Shown here: in pieces, positions 50,665-59,834 of the stretch
Numbering within the stretch: the first letter of the stretch is position 1
Layout: each line of letters opens with the position of its first letter
NCBI RefSeq assembly: GCF_014655595.1
Contig: NZ_BNBL01000011.1
Location: 208,755 to 272,036, forward strand
From: Streptomyces griseocarneus
GTDB lineage: Bacteria > Actinomycetota > Actinomycetes > Streptomycetales > Streptomycetaceae
Direction: 5' to 3'
DNA: 63,282 bases
The notes under the pieces: model-generated
What the model was told of the DNA's origin: nothing
Seen by the model: only the letters and a program-made list of their open reading frames with translations
Databases searched by the model: none
Made by a program: the position numbers and the translations under genes

Positions 50665-51465
50665 TCAGCTCTCGAAGGTCGCGCGCAGCGCCGTGGCGAA
50701 ATCCGCCGGGTGCGTCAGGAAGCCCACGTGTCCGCCCGGGAATTCCACGATCCCGGTGCCCACGCTGTCCGCGAGGGCGCTCGTCGTACGGTGGAGCAGC
50801 GTCCGCGGCCCCTCGCCGCCGGTCACCAGCGTGAACCGCGCCGAGCGCAGTGCGGCGACGTCCGGCCTGAACCGGACGAACGAGCGGAGCTCGTACTTCA
50901 GGCAGGTGTCCACGTTGGCCCTCAGGCGCGCCAGCACCTGCCGCACCGGCTCGGGCAGTTCCTCCGCCGGTTCCGGCGGCGCGTCCACGCCGAGCGCGTC
51001 GCAGAACTTCTGGAGGGCGGGGTCGAGACCCTCGCGCTCGTGCAGCTCGCAGACCTCCTGGAAGAACGCGTGCCAGCGGTCCGCGTCGGGCAGGAGGTCG
51101 ATCACGAACGGCTCGTGCGCCACCAGCGCCCGCACCTGGCCGGGGTGCCGGGCCAGCAGGTCCATGCCGATCATCCCGCCGTAGCTGGTGCCGAAGACGT
51201 ACGCCGGTTCGCCGCCGGCGACCGCGCTCAGCAGCAGGTGGGCGTCCTGGCCGTGCCCCTCGATCCGCTGCTCCTCGGGCGGGCCGGTGAGGCGGCTGCG
51301 GGAGTTGCCGCGCAGGTCGAACGTGATGACGGTGCAGTACTCCGCCAACAGCGCGGCCAGCGGCCCGAAGAGGGCCGCGTCACCGTCACCACCGTTGACG
51401 AGCAGAAGCGGCCGGCCCGATCCGCGCACTTCGTAGTAGATCTCGGCCCCGGGCACGGTCAACAT
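50665..51465 (-). CDS. Alpha/beta hydrolase
   Basis: Protein of 266 residues with a standard alpha/beta-hydrolase layout: LLLVNGGDGD near the oxyanion hole, FDLRGNSRS, nucleophile elbow FGTSYGGMIG (Ser) and C-terminal GGHVGF (His). It resembles the large Streptomyces group of putative esterases and peroxidase-like hydrolases. I start at the ATG at 51465, because GGAG lies 8-11 nt upstream; ATG 51477 and TTG 51516 are alternatives. It is a single gene with its own terminator. The substrate is unknown. Confidence 0.78.
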   Translation of the reverse strand: MLTVPGAEIYYEVRGSGRPLLLVNGGDGDAALFGPLAALLAEYCTVITFDLRGNSRSRLTGPPEEQRIEGHGQDAHLLLSAVAGGEPAYVFGTSYGGMIGMDLLARHPGQVRALVAHEPFVIDLLPDADRWHAFFQEVCELHEREGLDPALQKFCDALGVDAPPEPAEELPEPVRQVLARLRANVDTCLKYELRSFVRFRPDVAALRSARFTLVTGGEGPRTLLHRTTSALADSVGTGIVEFPGGHVGFLTHPADFATALRATFES

Positions 51466-51548
51466 ACCTGTCTCCATAGGACCATCAGGGTGCACCGGCG
51501 ACGGGACGTCCGGCAATGGCCCGTGCGTGGCAATTCCGCACGATACGT

Positions 51549-52211
51549 TCAGCCTCCGGCGACGACGAAGTCGAAGGTCGCCTGCTTCGCGGGACCGGCC
51601 TGGCGGACGTTCATCAGGAGGGCCGCGTTGAAGATCGGGTCGGTGTTGTTGCGGGGCTCACCGGGGAAGTAGAGCTGGGTGGTGAGGATGGGGCCACCGG
51701 GGGCCTGGACCTTGACATGGATGTGGCGGGTGCGGCTCGGATAGAGCCCGGGGACGATCGTGGTCAGCGCGAACGCTCCGCGTACGTCGGTGTACTGATG
51801 CCCTCTCAACCGGAATCCCGTGTTGTCGTACGCGCCGGCCGTGTCCGCCTGCCAGAAGTCGAGCAGAGCGTGCGCGACCGGTCGGCAGGTCGGGCCGAAG
51901 ACGTAGCCGCTGACCGTGAGCCGGGTGCCTCGCATGCCGGGTTCCAGCAGGGAGGCGCGTTCGGGAGAGTGGGGCTTGAAGTACGGGCCTTCGGTCTGCG
52001 GCGGCGTCGGGTCGTCACCGTCGTCGCAGTACGGCGTCGGGGTGAGGGGCGGGTCCGACGGCCGGTGGTCGCGCGCGAGGGCCACGCCACTGCCGAGCAG
52101 TGCCGGCATGGGCACCGCGATGAGTGCCGCCTTCAGCAGCGTCTTGCGGCTGACCGGCCGTTGCCCCACGGGCTCGGGGGTGCCGGTGCCGGTGTGCTCG
52201 TCGTCCGTCAT
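51549..52211 (-). CDS. Secreted intradiol ring-cleavage dioxygenase-like protein
   Basis: Protein of 220 residues. The N-terminus has a Tat-like signal, SRKTLLKAALIAVP, in which one Arg of the twin pair is Lys, then a hydrophobic stretch ending near GSGVALA. The rest is an intradiol dioxygenase domain: EGPYF and GLYPSRTRHIHVKV supply the two Tyr and two His iron ligands of the family. It should cleave catechol-type diols outside the cell. The usual N-terminal helical dimerisation domain of cytoplasmic enzymes is absent, as in other secreted actinomycete members. It lies 129 nt downstream of an AraC-family regulator on the same strand, which may control it. Confidence 0.82.
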   Translation of the reverse strand: MTDDEHTGTGTPEPVGQRPVSRKTLLKAALIAVPMPALLGSGVALARDHRPSDPPLTPTPYCDDGDDPTPPQTEGPYFKPHSPERASLLEPGMRGTRLTVSGYVFGPTCRPVAHALLDFWQADTAGAYDNTGFRLRGHQYTDVRGAFALTTIVPGLYPSRTRHIHVKVQAPGGPILTTQLYFPGEPRNNTDPIFNAALLMNVRQAGPAKQATFDFVVAGG

Positions 52212-52340
52212 GGTCCGCCTCCTGGGGGTGAGTGGCTCATTGACGAACCTAGGGAGGACGAACGGGCGGATCGATGGACTCCGTTCGGTGAACGTGGTGA
52301 TTCCTTCGGGTCCTGTGGACGCGGGCCGGCGGCCCCGGGC

Positions 52341-53267
52341 TCACTCGTCCGCGGCCGCCCCCGAGGCCGCCCGCCGGAACGTCCCCGGGCTGATGCCGGT
52401 CTCCCGGCGGAAGAAGCGGCAGAAGTACGCGGGATCCGTGAACCCCACGCGCCGCGCGACCTGCCCCACGGCGAGGCCGGAGCCGGTCAGCAGCCGCTTC
52501 GCCTCCAGGAGCCGGGCCGCGCGCACCAGTTCGCCGGGGGTGCGGCCGGTCGCCTGCTTCACCACCTCGTTGAGATGGCCGACCGAGACGCCGAGGCGGG
52601 CCGCGTAGGCGCCGACGGACCCCTCGGCCCCCGCGCTCTCGGCCAGGAGCAGGCCGAACGTCCGGGCCACCTCCGCGGCCCGGCCGTCGCGACCGCCCGT
52701 GGCCGTGCCGTGCTCCCGCGCGGCGGGCAGGCGCAGGGCGCGGACGAGGAGGATGTGCAGGTAGGCCTCCAGTACGGAGGCGTAGCCGTCCGCCTTGGCG
52801 GTGCACTCCCGTTCCATCGACCGCACCAGCGTCCCGATGCCGGCGGCGTCCTCGCCCGGCCCGGCCGTCGGCCCGGGCGGCAGCCGCAGCCAGGACCGCT
52901 CGCCGAGCGCGCGCAGAAGGTGCCGGTCGCCGGGGCGGGTCAGGAGGAAGTCCTCGGTGAACAGCATCAGGACACCGCTCAGGTCGGACGCCGCTTCCCA
53001 GTAGTGCACCTGGCCGGGCAGCAGGACGCACAGGTGCGGCGGGTGCAGCGGCCGGCGGACGAGGTCGATGACGTGGGTCCCCGAGCCGCCGGTGACGTAC
53101 ACGATCTCGTAGAAGGTGTGCCGGTGGGGATAGCCCGCCCGGGAGTCGGGGCCGAGGGACTCGAACGAGCCCATGGCGAACGGCGGCACCTGCGGCGGGG
53201 GGACCCGCAGCCGGTGCAGGGGGACGGGGTCGGTGTGGTGCGCGTCGTCGTGCGTGCACGCGTTCAT
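52341..53267 (-). CDS. AraC-family transcriptional regulator
   Basis: Protein of 308 residues: N-terminal cupin-type sensor (HRHTFYEIVYVTGGSGTHVI, then LLPGQVHYWE) and C-terminal double HTH (from about 200; YAARLGVSVGHLNEVVKQ and GFTDPAYFCRFFRRETG). I start at the ATG at 53267, which has GGCGGAGC directly before it. Its targets are probably the downstream dioxygenase gene or the divergent PNPOx-like gene; an inverted repeat between it and the latter is listed separately. Confidence 0.85.
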   Translation of the reverse strand: MNACTHDDAHHTDPVPLHRLRVPPPQVPPFAMGSFESLGPDSRAGYPHRHTFYEIVYVTGGSGTHVIDLVRRPLHPPHLCVLLPGQVHYWEAASDLSGVLMLFTEDFLLTRPGDRHLLRALGERSWLRLPPGPTAGPGEDAAGIGTLVRSMERECTAKADGYASVLEAYLHILLVRALRLPAAREHGTATGGRDGRAAEVARTFGLLLAESAGAEGSVGAYAARLGVSVGHLNEVVKQATGRTPGELVRAARLLEAKRLLTGSGLAVGQVARRVGFTDPAYFCRFFRRETGISPGTFRRAASGAAADE

Positions 53268-53453
53268 GCTCCGCCTCTCGGTCCGGGCGGCCCGGGCCCT
53301 CGGCCGGCTCACCGGCTGCCGCGCGCAGAACGTCCCCCGGAGTGTCCGATCCGGACATCACGGCACCGCAGGAAGCGGCTCAAAACCGCCTAAAACCTGA
53401 GTTTATTGGCTATTCGGTCGGGGAGTGATCTCTCGCTCTCAAGATTTTTGATC

Positions 53454-53469
53454 GCGGTGAGGTCACCGC
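53454..53469. promoter_or_regulatory. Inverted repeat in the divergent AraC/PNPOx intergenic region
   Basis: GCGGTGA (53454-53460) and TCACCGC (53463-53469) form a perfect 7-bp inverted repeat with a 2-nt centre, 44 nt before the start of the PNPOx-like gene and within its likely promoter region. It could be an operator; which regulator binds it is unknown. Confidence 0.45.
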
Positions 53470-53512
53470 AACAGCGTCACGTCAGCCACATTCGCCGAGA
53501 CAGGAGCCCCGC

Positions 53513-54001
53513 GTGCTGCCTTCCATGCCACGCCACGTCCGTGAACGATTCCTCGCCGAACCGCGTGTCGGCGTCCTGGGTGTCACCGACTCCCGGGGCG
53601 GCGACCGCGCTCCCCTGACCGTGCCGGTGTGGTACGGCTACGAGCCCGGTGGCGAGGTCGTCGTCGGGACGGGCCGGGAGACCATCAAGGCGCAGCTCCT
53701 GCGCACCGCCGGGCGCTTCAGCCTCTGCGTGCAGGACGAGGCGCGGCCGTACCGGTACGTCAGCGTCGAGGGGCCGGTCACGGCGATCGAGGACCCGGTG
53801 GATCCGGCCGTACGGGAGGCCCTGGCCCACCGCTACCTGGACCCCGAGGAGGCGCGCGCGTATCTGGCGGCGACCTCGGCCCAGCTCGAGGACGACGTCC
53901 TCTTCCGCATGCGCCCGCAGCACTGGCGCTGCGCCGACTTCGCCGCGTTCGCGGCGGACTTCGCCGAGGAGGCCGCCGGCGTGGAGGGACGCACCGGCTG
54001 A
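53513..54001 (+). CDS. Pyridoxamine 5'-phosphate oxidase-like flavin/F420-binding protein
   Basis: Protein of 162 residues with a split-barrel fold: PRVGVLGVTDSRGGDRAPLTVPVWYGYEPGGEVVV at the start is typical of the PNPOx-like superfamily, many of whose actinomycete members bind FMN, F420 or heme. I use the GTG at 53513, which has AGGAG 7 nt upstream; ATG 53525 is an alternative. It stands 111 nt before the NRPS-like gene in the same direction and may be the first gene of that small cluster, supplying a redox step. Confidence 0.75.
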   Translation: MLPSMPRHVRERFLAEPRVGVLGVTDSRGGDRAPLTVPVWYGYEPGGEVVVGTGRETIKAQLLRTAGRFSLCVQDEARPYRYVSVEGPVTAIEDPVDPAVREALAHRYLDPEEARAYLAATSAQLEDDVLFRMRPQHWRCADFAAFAADFAEEAAGVEGRTG

Positions 54002-54112
54002 GCACCGCCGCGTCAGCCGCACGGCTGTACCGGCCGCGTCGCGGCATCGCCGCATCGTCGCGCCGGCCGCACGGCCGCGTCGCAGGAAAGCCGATCGACC
54101 GAGAAGGACTTG

Positions 54113-57100
54113 ATGACCGACATCGACGTTTCGTCACGCCCGTTACCCCTGGCCCCGGCCTCGTCCCCGGCGGCCGGGCCGCCCGTGCCCGGCTATCCAC
54201 GGGACAGCCGCATTCCGGAGCTGTTCGAGGCGCAGGCCGCGGCGCGGCCGGACGCGCCGGCGGCCCGGCACGGGGAGCGGGTCGTGACCTACGGGCAACT
54301 CGACGCCCATGCCGACGCCTTGGCGGCGCGCCTGATCGCGCACGGCGTCCGCCCCGGTGAGCTGATCGGCGTGTGCGGCAGCCGCTCGCTGGAGGCGCTG
54401 GTGGCGCTGCTGGGCATCCTCAAGGCCGGCTGCGCGTACGTACCGCTCGACGACGACCTTCCGCCGTCCCGGTTGCGGGCCATGGCCGAGGACGCGGGGC
54501 TGAGCGCCGCGGTCACCCTGCCGGGCAGTACGCGCCGCGTGCGTGGTCTACGCGCGTCGGTCGAGGTCGGCTCCCTCGACGGGGCCGTCGGCGACCCCGC
54601 GCTTGCCGCCGTCGACCGGGCCGCCGCCCCCGCCCGTACCGGCTCCGCGAGCGACTGCGCCTACGTGGTCTTCACGTCCGGTACGACCGGTCGCCCCAAG
54701 CCGGTCGCGATACCCCACCGGGGCGTGGTGCGCCTGGTGCTGTCCGACCCCGAACTGCCCCCGCCCACACCGGCCGACGGGGTGCTGCACGCCTACGGCC
54801 TGTCCTCCGACGCCTCGACGATCGAGATCTGGGGCGCGCTGCTCACCGGCGCCTGCCTGGTCATCGCCGACCGGGAGGAACTGCTCTCCCCCGCCGCACT
54901 GGAACGGCTCTTCCGCGCGGCGGACGTCACCGTGGCCTATCTGACGACGAGCGTCTTCCACCTCGTCGCCCGGACCCGCCCCGAGGCGCTGGCCGTGCTG
55001 CGCTTCGTCTCCGCCGGCGGGGAGGCGATGGACCCGCACCTCGCGAACGCCGTCCTCGCGGCCTGCCCCGGCACCACGGTGGTCAACTTCTACGGCCCGA
55101 CCGAGAACGCCGTGGTCTCCACCGCCCATGTGCTGCGCCCCCTGCCCGAGGACGCCGCGCACGTCCCCCTGGGCCGCCCCTTCGGCGCCTCCACCTGCCA
55201 CGTCCTGCGGTCCGACGGCTCGGTCGCGGAGCCGGGCGAGGAAGGGGAGCTGTACGTCGGCGGGGACGGACTGGCCCTGGGCTACCTCGGCGACCCGCGG
55301 CTGACCGCCGAGCGGTTCGTCCCGCTGCCCGCCGTGGAACCGGGCGGACTGCTGTACCGGACCGGCGACCGGGTCGTGCGGCACGCCGACGGCCTGCTGG
55401 AGTACCGCGGACGCCTCGACCGCCAGGTCAAGCTGCGGGGCGCACGCGTGGAGCTCGACGAGGTGGAGGCCCGATTACGGGCCCACCCCGAGGTCGGCGA
55501 AGCCGTCGTCGAGGTCGAGTCGGGCTCCCTGACCGCCTACGTCACCGCCGCCGTACCCGGCCGGCCCCTGCCGCTGCCCGCCCTGCGCGCCTACTGCGCC
55601 CAGTGGCTCCCCCCGCAGGCCGTCCCCGCCCTGGTGCCCATGGAGCACTTCCCGGTGACCAGCGGCGGCAAGGTCGACCGCACCCGGCTGAAGGCCACGG
55701 CACCGCTCATATCCACCATGGGCCCGGAGGAGACGGACGAGCCGAAGGTCGAGGGCCTGCTCGACGTCCTCACCGAGGTGTGGCATCAGGTGCTGCGCGT
55801 ACGCCCCCTGCCCCAGGACGACTTCTTCCTCCTCGGCGGCGACTCCCTGCTCGCCTCGGAGGCCGTCACGCGCACCCTCGCCGTGCTCAGCCTCGACGCC
55901 GCCCTGGGCTCCACCCTGATCAGGGCCCTTTTGGCCACACCCACGCTGGAGGGCTTCACCGCCGCCGTGCGCGAGGCGCGGGGCGGCTTCGGCGGGACGG
56001 CAGGACCGGAACCGGCCGTCGACTTCGTCCGGGAGACCGAACTGGGCTTCGCCCTCCCTGCCGCCGAGGGCCCGGCCCCGTGCCCGCAGGACCCGAAGGA
56101 CGTGCTGCTCACGGGCGCTTCGGGGTTCGTCGGCGTGTTCCTGCTGCACCGTCTGCTGCGCTCGACGGCCGCCCGCGTCCACTGCCCCGTACGGGCGACG
56201 AGTCCGGCCCACGCCGAGCAGCGGGTGCGCACCGCGCTCGCCCGCTACGGGCTGCGCCTCGACGAGGCCGAGTGGCAGCGCGTGGAGTGCTTCCCCGGCG
56301 ACCTGACCCAGCCCGGGCTGGGGCTGCCGGCCGGACACGCCGCCGAACTGGCCCGCCGGCTGGACCTGGTCCTGCACAACGGCGCCCGGGTCAACTTCCT
56401 CTACCCCTACGAGCAGTTGCGCCCGGCGAACGTCGACGGAACCCGGGAGGTCATCCGTCTCGCGGCACCCCGCCGCGTGCCGGTGCACTTCGTCTCGACC
56501 GTCGCCGTCGTCGCCGGATTCGGCACCGCCGGGGTACGCGAGGTGGACGAGGACCTGCCGCTCGCCCACGCGGACGGGCTCACCATGGGCTACGCCGAGA
56601 GCAAGTGGGTCGCCGAAGGAGTGCTGCGGCGGGCGGCCGAACAGGGCCTGCCGGTGGCCGTGTACCGGCCGTACGAGGTGACCGGCGACCGGGTGAAGGG
56701 CGCGTGCAACACCGAGACGGCCATCTGCTCGTTGTTCAAGACGATCGCGGAAACGGGTGTGGCCCCCGACATCGACCTGCCGATGGACTTCGTCCCCGTC
56801 GACCACCTCGCCGAGTCCGTGGTCCACATCGCCACCCGCCGGCCGGCCGACGGCCGGGTCTACCACCTCACCAACCCCCGCCCGGCGATGCTGTCGGACG
56901 TCCTGGACCGGATGCGCGCGGCGGGCTTCACCCTGCGCACGCTGCCGTACGACCGGTGGGTCGGCGAGCTGGTGCGCCACGTCGCCGAGAACCCGACGAG
57001 CGCCACGGCGCCTTTCGTGTCCCTGTGCGTCGACCGCAGCCGCAACGCCGACATGTCCGTCAAGGAGATGTACCTCAAGGACACCTTCCCGGTCCTGGGG

Positions 57101-57241
57101 CGGCGCAACGCCGAGGAGGCGCTGGCCGGCAGCGGACTGCACTGCCCACCGGTCGACTCCGCGCTGCTGGACCGGTACCTGGAGCACTTCTTCACCTCCG
57201 GCTACATCGCACGGCCCGAGGGATCGGAGCACACCGCATGA
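54113..57241 (+). CDS. Stand-alone NRPS-like A-PCP-reductase
   Basis: Protein of 1,042 residues with three domains and no condensation domain. The adenylation domain (about 35-530) has VFTSGTTGRPK, NFYGPTE, YRTGD and a late GGKVDR with the catalytic Lys. The carrier domain has LLGGDSLLAS (Ser578). The C-terminal reductase domain starts with TGASGFVG (about 667) and has YAESK (Tyr827, Lys831), the SDR-type thioester reductase. It should activate one amino or carboxylic acid and release it as an aldehyde or alcohol. The specificity pocket, aligned by eye, begins with Asp (an alpha-amino group is likely bound) and is mostly hydrophobic; I cannot name the substrate. AAGGA precedes the ATG. Its stop overlaps the next P450 start as ATGA. 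Confidence 0.88.
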   Translation: MTDIDVSSRPLPLAPASSPAAGPPVPGYPRDSRIPELFEAQAAARPDAPAARHGERVVTYGQLDAHADALAARLIAHGVRPGELIGVCGSRSLEALVALLGILKAGCAYVPLDDDLPPSRLRAMAEDAGLSAAVTLPGSTRRVRGLRASVEVGSLDGAVGDPALAAVDRAAAPARTGSASDCAYVVFTSGTTGRPKPVAIPHRGVVRLVLSDPELPPPTPADGVLHAYGLSSDASTIEIWGALLTGACLVIADREELLSPAALERLFRAADVTVAYLTTSVFHLVARTRPEALAVLRFVSAGGEAMDPHLANAVLAACPGTTVVNFYGPTENAVVSTAHVLRPLPEDAAHVPLGRPFGASTCHVLRSDGSVAEPGEEGELYVGGDGLALGYLGDPRLTAERFVPLPAVEPGGLLYRTGDRVVRHADGLLEYRGRLDRQVKLRGARVELDEVEARLRAHPEVGEAVVEVESGSLTAYVTAAVPGRPLPLPALRAYCAQWLPPQAVPALVPMEHFPVTSGGKVDRTRLKATAPLISTMGPEETDEPKVEGLLDVLTEVWHQVLRVRPLPQDDFFLLGGDSLLASEAVTRTLAVLSLDAALGSTLIRALLATPTLEGFTAAVREARGGFGGTAGPEPAVDFVRETELGFALPAAEGPAPCPQDPKDVLLTGASGFVGVFLLHRLLRSTAARVHCPVRATSPAHAEQRVRTALARYGLRLDEAEWQRVECFPGDLTQPGLGLPAGHAAELARRLDLVLHNGARVNFLYPYEQLRPANVDGTREVIRLAAPRRVPVHFVSTVAVVAGFGTAGVREVDEDLPLAHADGLTMGYAESKWVAEGVLRRAAEQGLPVAVYRPYEVTGDRVKGACNTETAICSLFKTIAETGVAPDIDLPMDFVPVDHLAESVVHIATRRPADGRVYHLTNPRPAMLSDVLDRMRAAGFTLRTLPYDRWVGELVRHVAENPTSATAPFVSLCVDRSRNADMSVKEMYLKDTFPVLGRRNAEEALAGSGLHCPPVDSALLDRYLEHFFTSGYIARPEGSEHTA

Positions 57242-58449
57242 GCCACCCCGAGGCCCTCGTCCCCGTCCCGGAGGTCGAGCCCGGTACCGCCGGACCGCCG
57301 TGCGCCTACGCCCGCCTGCGTTCCGAAGCACCCGTCGTCAAGGCACAGCTTCCCAACGGCGAGACGGGCTGGCTCATCAGCCGCTACGAGGACGCACGCG
57401 CCGCGTTCGCCGACCCCCGGCTCGTACGGCCGCTGCTGTCGGCCTGGCCGCCCCGCGAGGGCGACGACGCCCCGCCGCCGTGCCTGCCGACCTTCCTGGA
57501 GATGACCGGCGCGCACCACGAACGCGTGCGTCGTACCGTTCTGCCGATGTTCGGCCGGAAACGGCTGGAGTTCATGGGGCCCCGGATCAGGACGATGGCC
57601 GAGGAACTCGTCGACGCGATGGTGGCCGGGGCGCAGGACGGCACGGCGGACCTCGTCGCCGCCTACGCCGATCCGCTGCCGCTGCGCGTGCTGTGCGAGA
57701 CCACCGGCCTGCCGTACGAGGACCGCGAGATCTACCTGCCGCACACCCTCGCGCTCCTCGGCGCGTCCGGGCTGACGATGGAGGAGGTGCTCGCGGCCCT
57801 GTACGCGCTGCAGGACTACGCCGGCGAACTCATCGCCCGCAAGAAGAAGGACGGCGAGGGCGAGGACTACATCCAGCTGCTGCTGGCGGAGGCCCGCCGG
57901 CCGGGCGGCGAGCTGACCCGGGACGACGTCGTCAGCTTCGTCGTCACCATGCTCATGGCGGGCTACAAGACCAACATCCAGCACACGAGCAACGCCCTGC
58001 TCGCGCTGCTCACCCACCCCGACCAGCTGCGGATGCTGCGCGAGGCGCCCGAGAGGACCGCCACCGCGGTGGAGGAGCTGCTGCGGTACGTCCCGCTGAT
58101 GAACGCCATCAACATTCTCGTGGCGACGGAGGACTTCACCCTGCACGGGCAGCACATCCGTGCCGGTGACGCGGTCGTCCCCGTGCCGGCGTCCGCCAAT
58201 CGCGACCCGGAGGCGTTCGCCGAGCCCGACCGCCTGGACCTGACCCGGACCCCCAACCCGCACATCGCGTTCGGGCACGGCCCCCACGCGTGCACCGGCG
58301 GGCACCTCACCCGCATGCAGCTCGCCACCGCGATCCAGGTCCTGCTGGAACGGCTCCCCGGCATCGAACTGGCCGTGCCGGCGGAGACCATCCCCTGGGA
58401 CGAGTCCACTCCGCTGCGCGCGCCGGCCCGGCTGCCCGTGCGCTGGTGA
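57238..58449 (+). CDS. Cytochrome P450 with Lys in place of the I-helix acid
   Basis: P450 of 403 residues, normal length, with heme motif FGHGPHACTGG (Cys352) and EELLRY as the ExxR helix. In the I-helix the usual AGHETT reads AGYKTN: the acid is Lys244, while Thr245 is kept. Loss of the acid usually alters proton delivery to bound oxygen, so the enzyme may use substrate groups instead or do an atypical reaction. The start overlaps the stop of the A-PCP-reductase gene as ATGA, so the two proteins are made together and this P450 probably acts on its product or on the carrier-bound substrate. Confidence 0.88.
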   Translation: MSHPEALVPVPEVEPGTAGPPCAYARLRSEAPVVKAQLPNGETGWLISRYEDARAAFADPRLVRPLLSAWPPREGDDAPPPCLPTFLEMTGAHHERVRRTVLPMFGRKRLEFMGPRIRTMAEELVDAMVAGAQDGTADLVAAYADPLPLRVLCETTGLPYEDREIYLPHTLALLGASGLTMEEVLAALYALQDYAGELIARKKKDGEGEDYIQLLLAEARRPGGELTRDDVVSFVVTMLMAGYKTNIQHTSNALLALLTHPDQLRMLREAPERTATAVEELLRYVPLMNAINILVATEDFTLHGQHIRAGDAVVPVPASANRDPEAFAEPDRLDLTRTPNPHIAFGHGPHACTGGHLTRMQLATAIQVLLERLPGIELAVPAETIPWDESTPLRAPARLPVRW

Positions 58450-58504
58450 CGTCCCCGCTCAGCCGGCACACCGCCGACCACCCCAGGAAAGAGGACCGCA
58501 CCCC

Positions 58505-59731
58505 GTGACCGCACCGCACGCGCCCGCGTCCGAGGACGCCGCGCCCGACGAGCCCCTCCCCCACTACCCCTTCAGTACCAGAGGCGACCGGCTCGCCCCC
58601 GAGCTCACCGAGCTCCGCGGCCGCTGCCCCGTGGCCCGGGTCGGCACCAACTCCGGCGACCAGGCGTGGCTGGTCACCGGCTACGAGCTGACCCAGCACG
58701 TGCTGCGCGACCGGGCCTTCGCCCGCTCCGTGCTGGCCGAGGCCGACAGCCCGGGACAGGACGCCCCGATCCTGGCACCCGAACTGCTGGACGCCATGAA
58801 CCACCTGCAGAAGGCAGGCCTGCGCGACGAGGTGCTCAAGGCCCTCGGCCGCAACCAGCCCGAGCTGCCCGCCGACTGGGTCGAGGCGGTCACCCGCGAG
58901 GGCCTGGACGCGATGGTCCGGGAGGGCGGCCCGGGCGACCTGCAACGCCACTTCGCGGAGTGGGTCGCGGGGCAGTGCATGTGCCGGCTGCTCGGCCTGC
59001 CCTTCGAGGACCACGCCTGGCTCGCCGTACGGGCCGACCTGGACCTGACCATGGTCACGCCCACGCACGAGGAGCTCGCCCGCAACTGGGAGGAGATCCG
59101 TGTCTACATGCACGAGCACATGGCCGCCCGCCGCCCCGGCGAACCGCGCGGCCTGGCGGACCGGCTCGCCGACCTCAACGCCGCGCACCAGGGCCTGACG
59201 GACCGGCAGCTGTCGAACATCGTGGCCGTCCTCTTCGTCAGCGGCTACGAGGACTTCGCGAGCTTCCTGGGAGTGGCGGCGTTCAACCTCCTCCAGAGGC
59301 CCGACGTGATGGACGCGGTGCGGGCCCGGCCGGAGACGATGCCGCAGTGCGTCGAGGAGCTGCTGCGCTGCAGCGTCGTCCTGGGCAACGCCATCCCGCG
59401 CTTCGTCACCCGGGACGCACGGCTCGGTTCCGCGCACGTGAAGGAGGGCGACATGATCCTGCTCTCCCTGGACGCGGTCAACTACGACCCGGACGCGTTC
59501 TCCGACGCCGAGACCTTCGACCCCACCCGCTCCCCCAACCCGCACCTCCGCTTCGGCTACGGCCGTCACCACTGCCCCGGCGCCCACCTGGTCCGCCGCC
59601 AGTCCGACGCGGCCTTCCGTGTCCTCCTCGACCGCCTCCCCGGCATCCGTCTCGCCGTGCCGCCGGCGGAGGTCCCCTGGCACCCGAATCGCATGGCCAT
59701 CATGGCGGCCGGAATCCCCGTGACCTGGTGA
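58505..59731 (+). CDS. Cytochrome P450 with Asp in place of the I-helix Thr
   Basis: P450 of 408 residues with GTG start (AGGAAAGAGG upstream). Heme motif is FGYGRHHCPG (Cys357) and EELLRC the ExxR helix. The I-helix reads SGYEDF: Glu249 is kept but the Thr is Asp250 and the following residue Phe. This is the reverse of the preceding P450, which keeps Thr and loses the acid. It lies 55 nt downstream of that gene on the same strand and ends at a strong bidirectional terminator, so it is the last gene of the operon. The substrate is unknown. Confidence 0.88.
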   Translation: MTAPHAPASEDAAPDEPLPHYPFSTRGDRLAPELTELRGRCPVARVGTNSGDQAWLVTGYELTQHVLRDRAFARSVLAEADSPGQDAPILAPELLDAMNHLQKAGLRDEVLKALGRNQPELPADWVEAVTREGLDAMVREGGPGDLQRHFAEWVAGQCMCRLLGLPFEDHAWLAVRADLDLTMVTPTHEELARNWEEIRVYMHEHMAARRPGEPRGLADRLADLNAAHQGLTDRQLSNIVAVLFVSGYEDFASFLGVAAFNLLQRPDVMDAVRARPETMPQCVEELLRCSVVLGNAIPRFVTRDARLGSAHVKEGDMILLSLDAVNYDPDAFSDAETFDPTRSPNPHLRFGYGRHHCPGAHLVRRQSDAAFRVLLDRLPGIRLAVPPAEVPWHPNRMAIMAAGIPVTW

Positions 59732-59755
59732 GTCCCGCGAGGGCACAAGCCTGAG

Positions 59756-59783
59756 GCGGCCACGGCCGGAGGGCCGTGGCCGC
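59756..59783. terminator. Bidirectional hairpin terminator
   Basis: A perfect 12-bp G+C-rich stem (59756-59767 with 59772-59783) and loop GGAG lies between the convergent P450 and MFS genes. It should end both transcripts. Confidence 0.88.
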
Positions 59784-59834
59784 TGCCCGGCCGTGGCATC
59801 GGACGCATCCGTTGCCGACAGGTGACCGCCGGAC

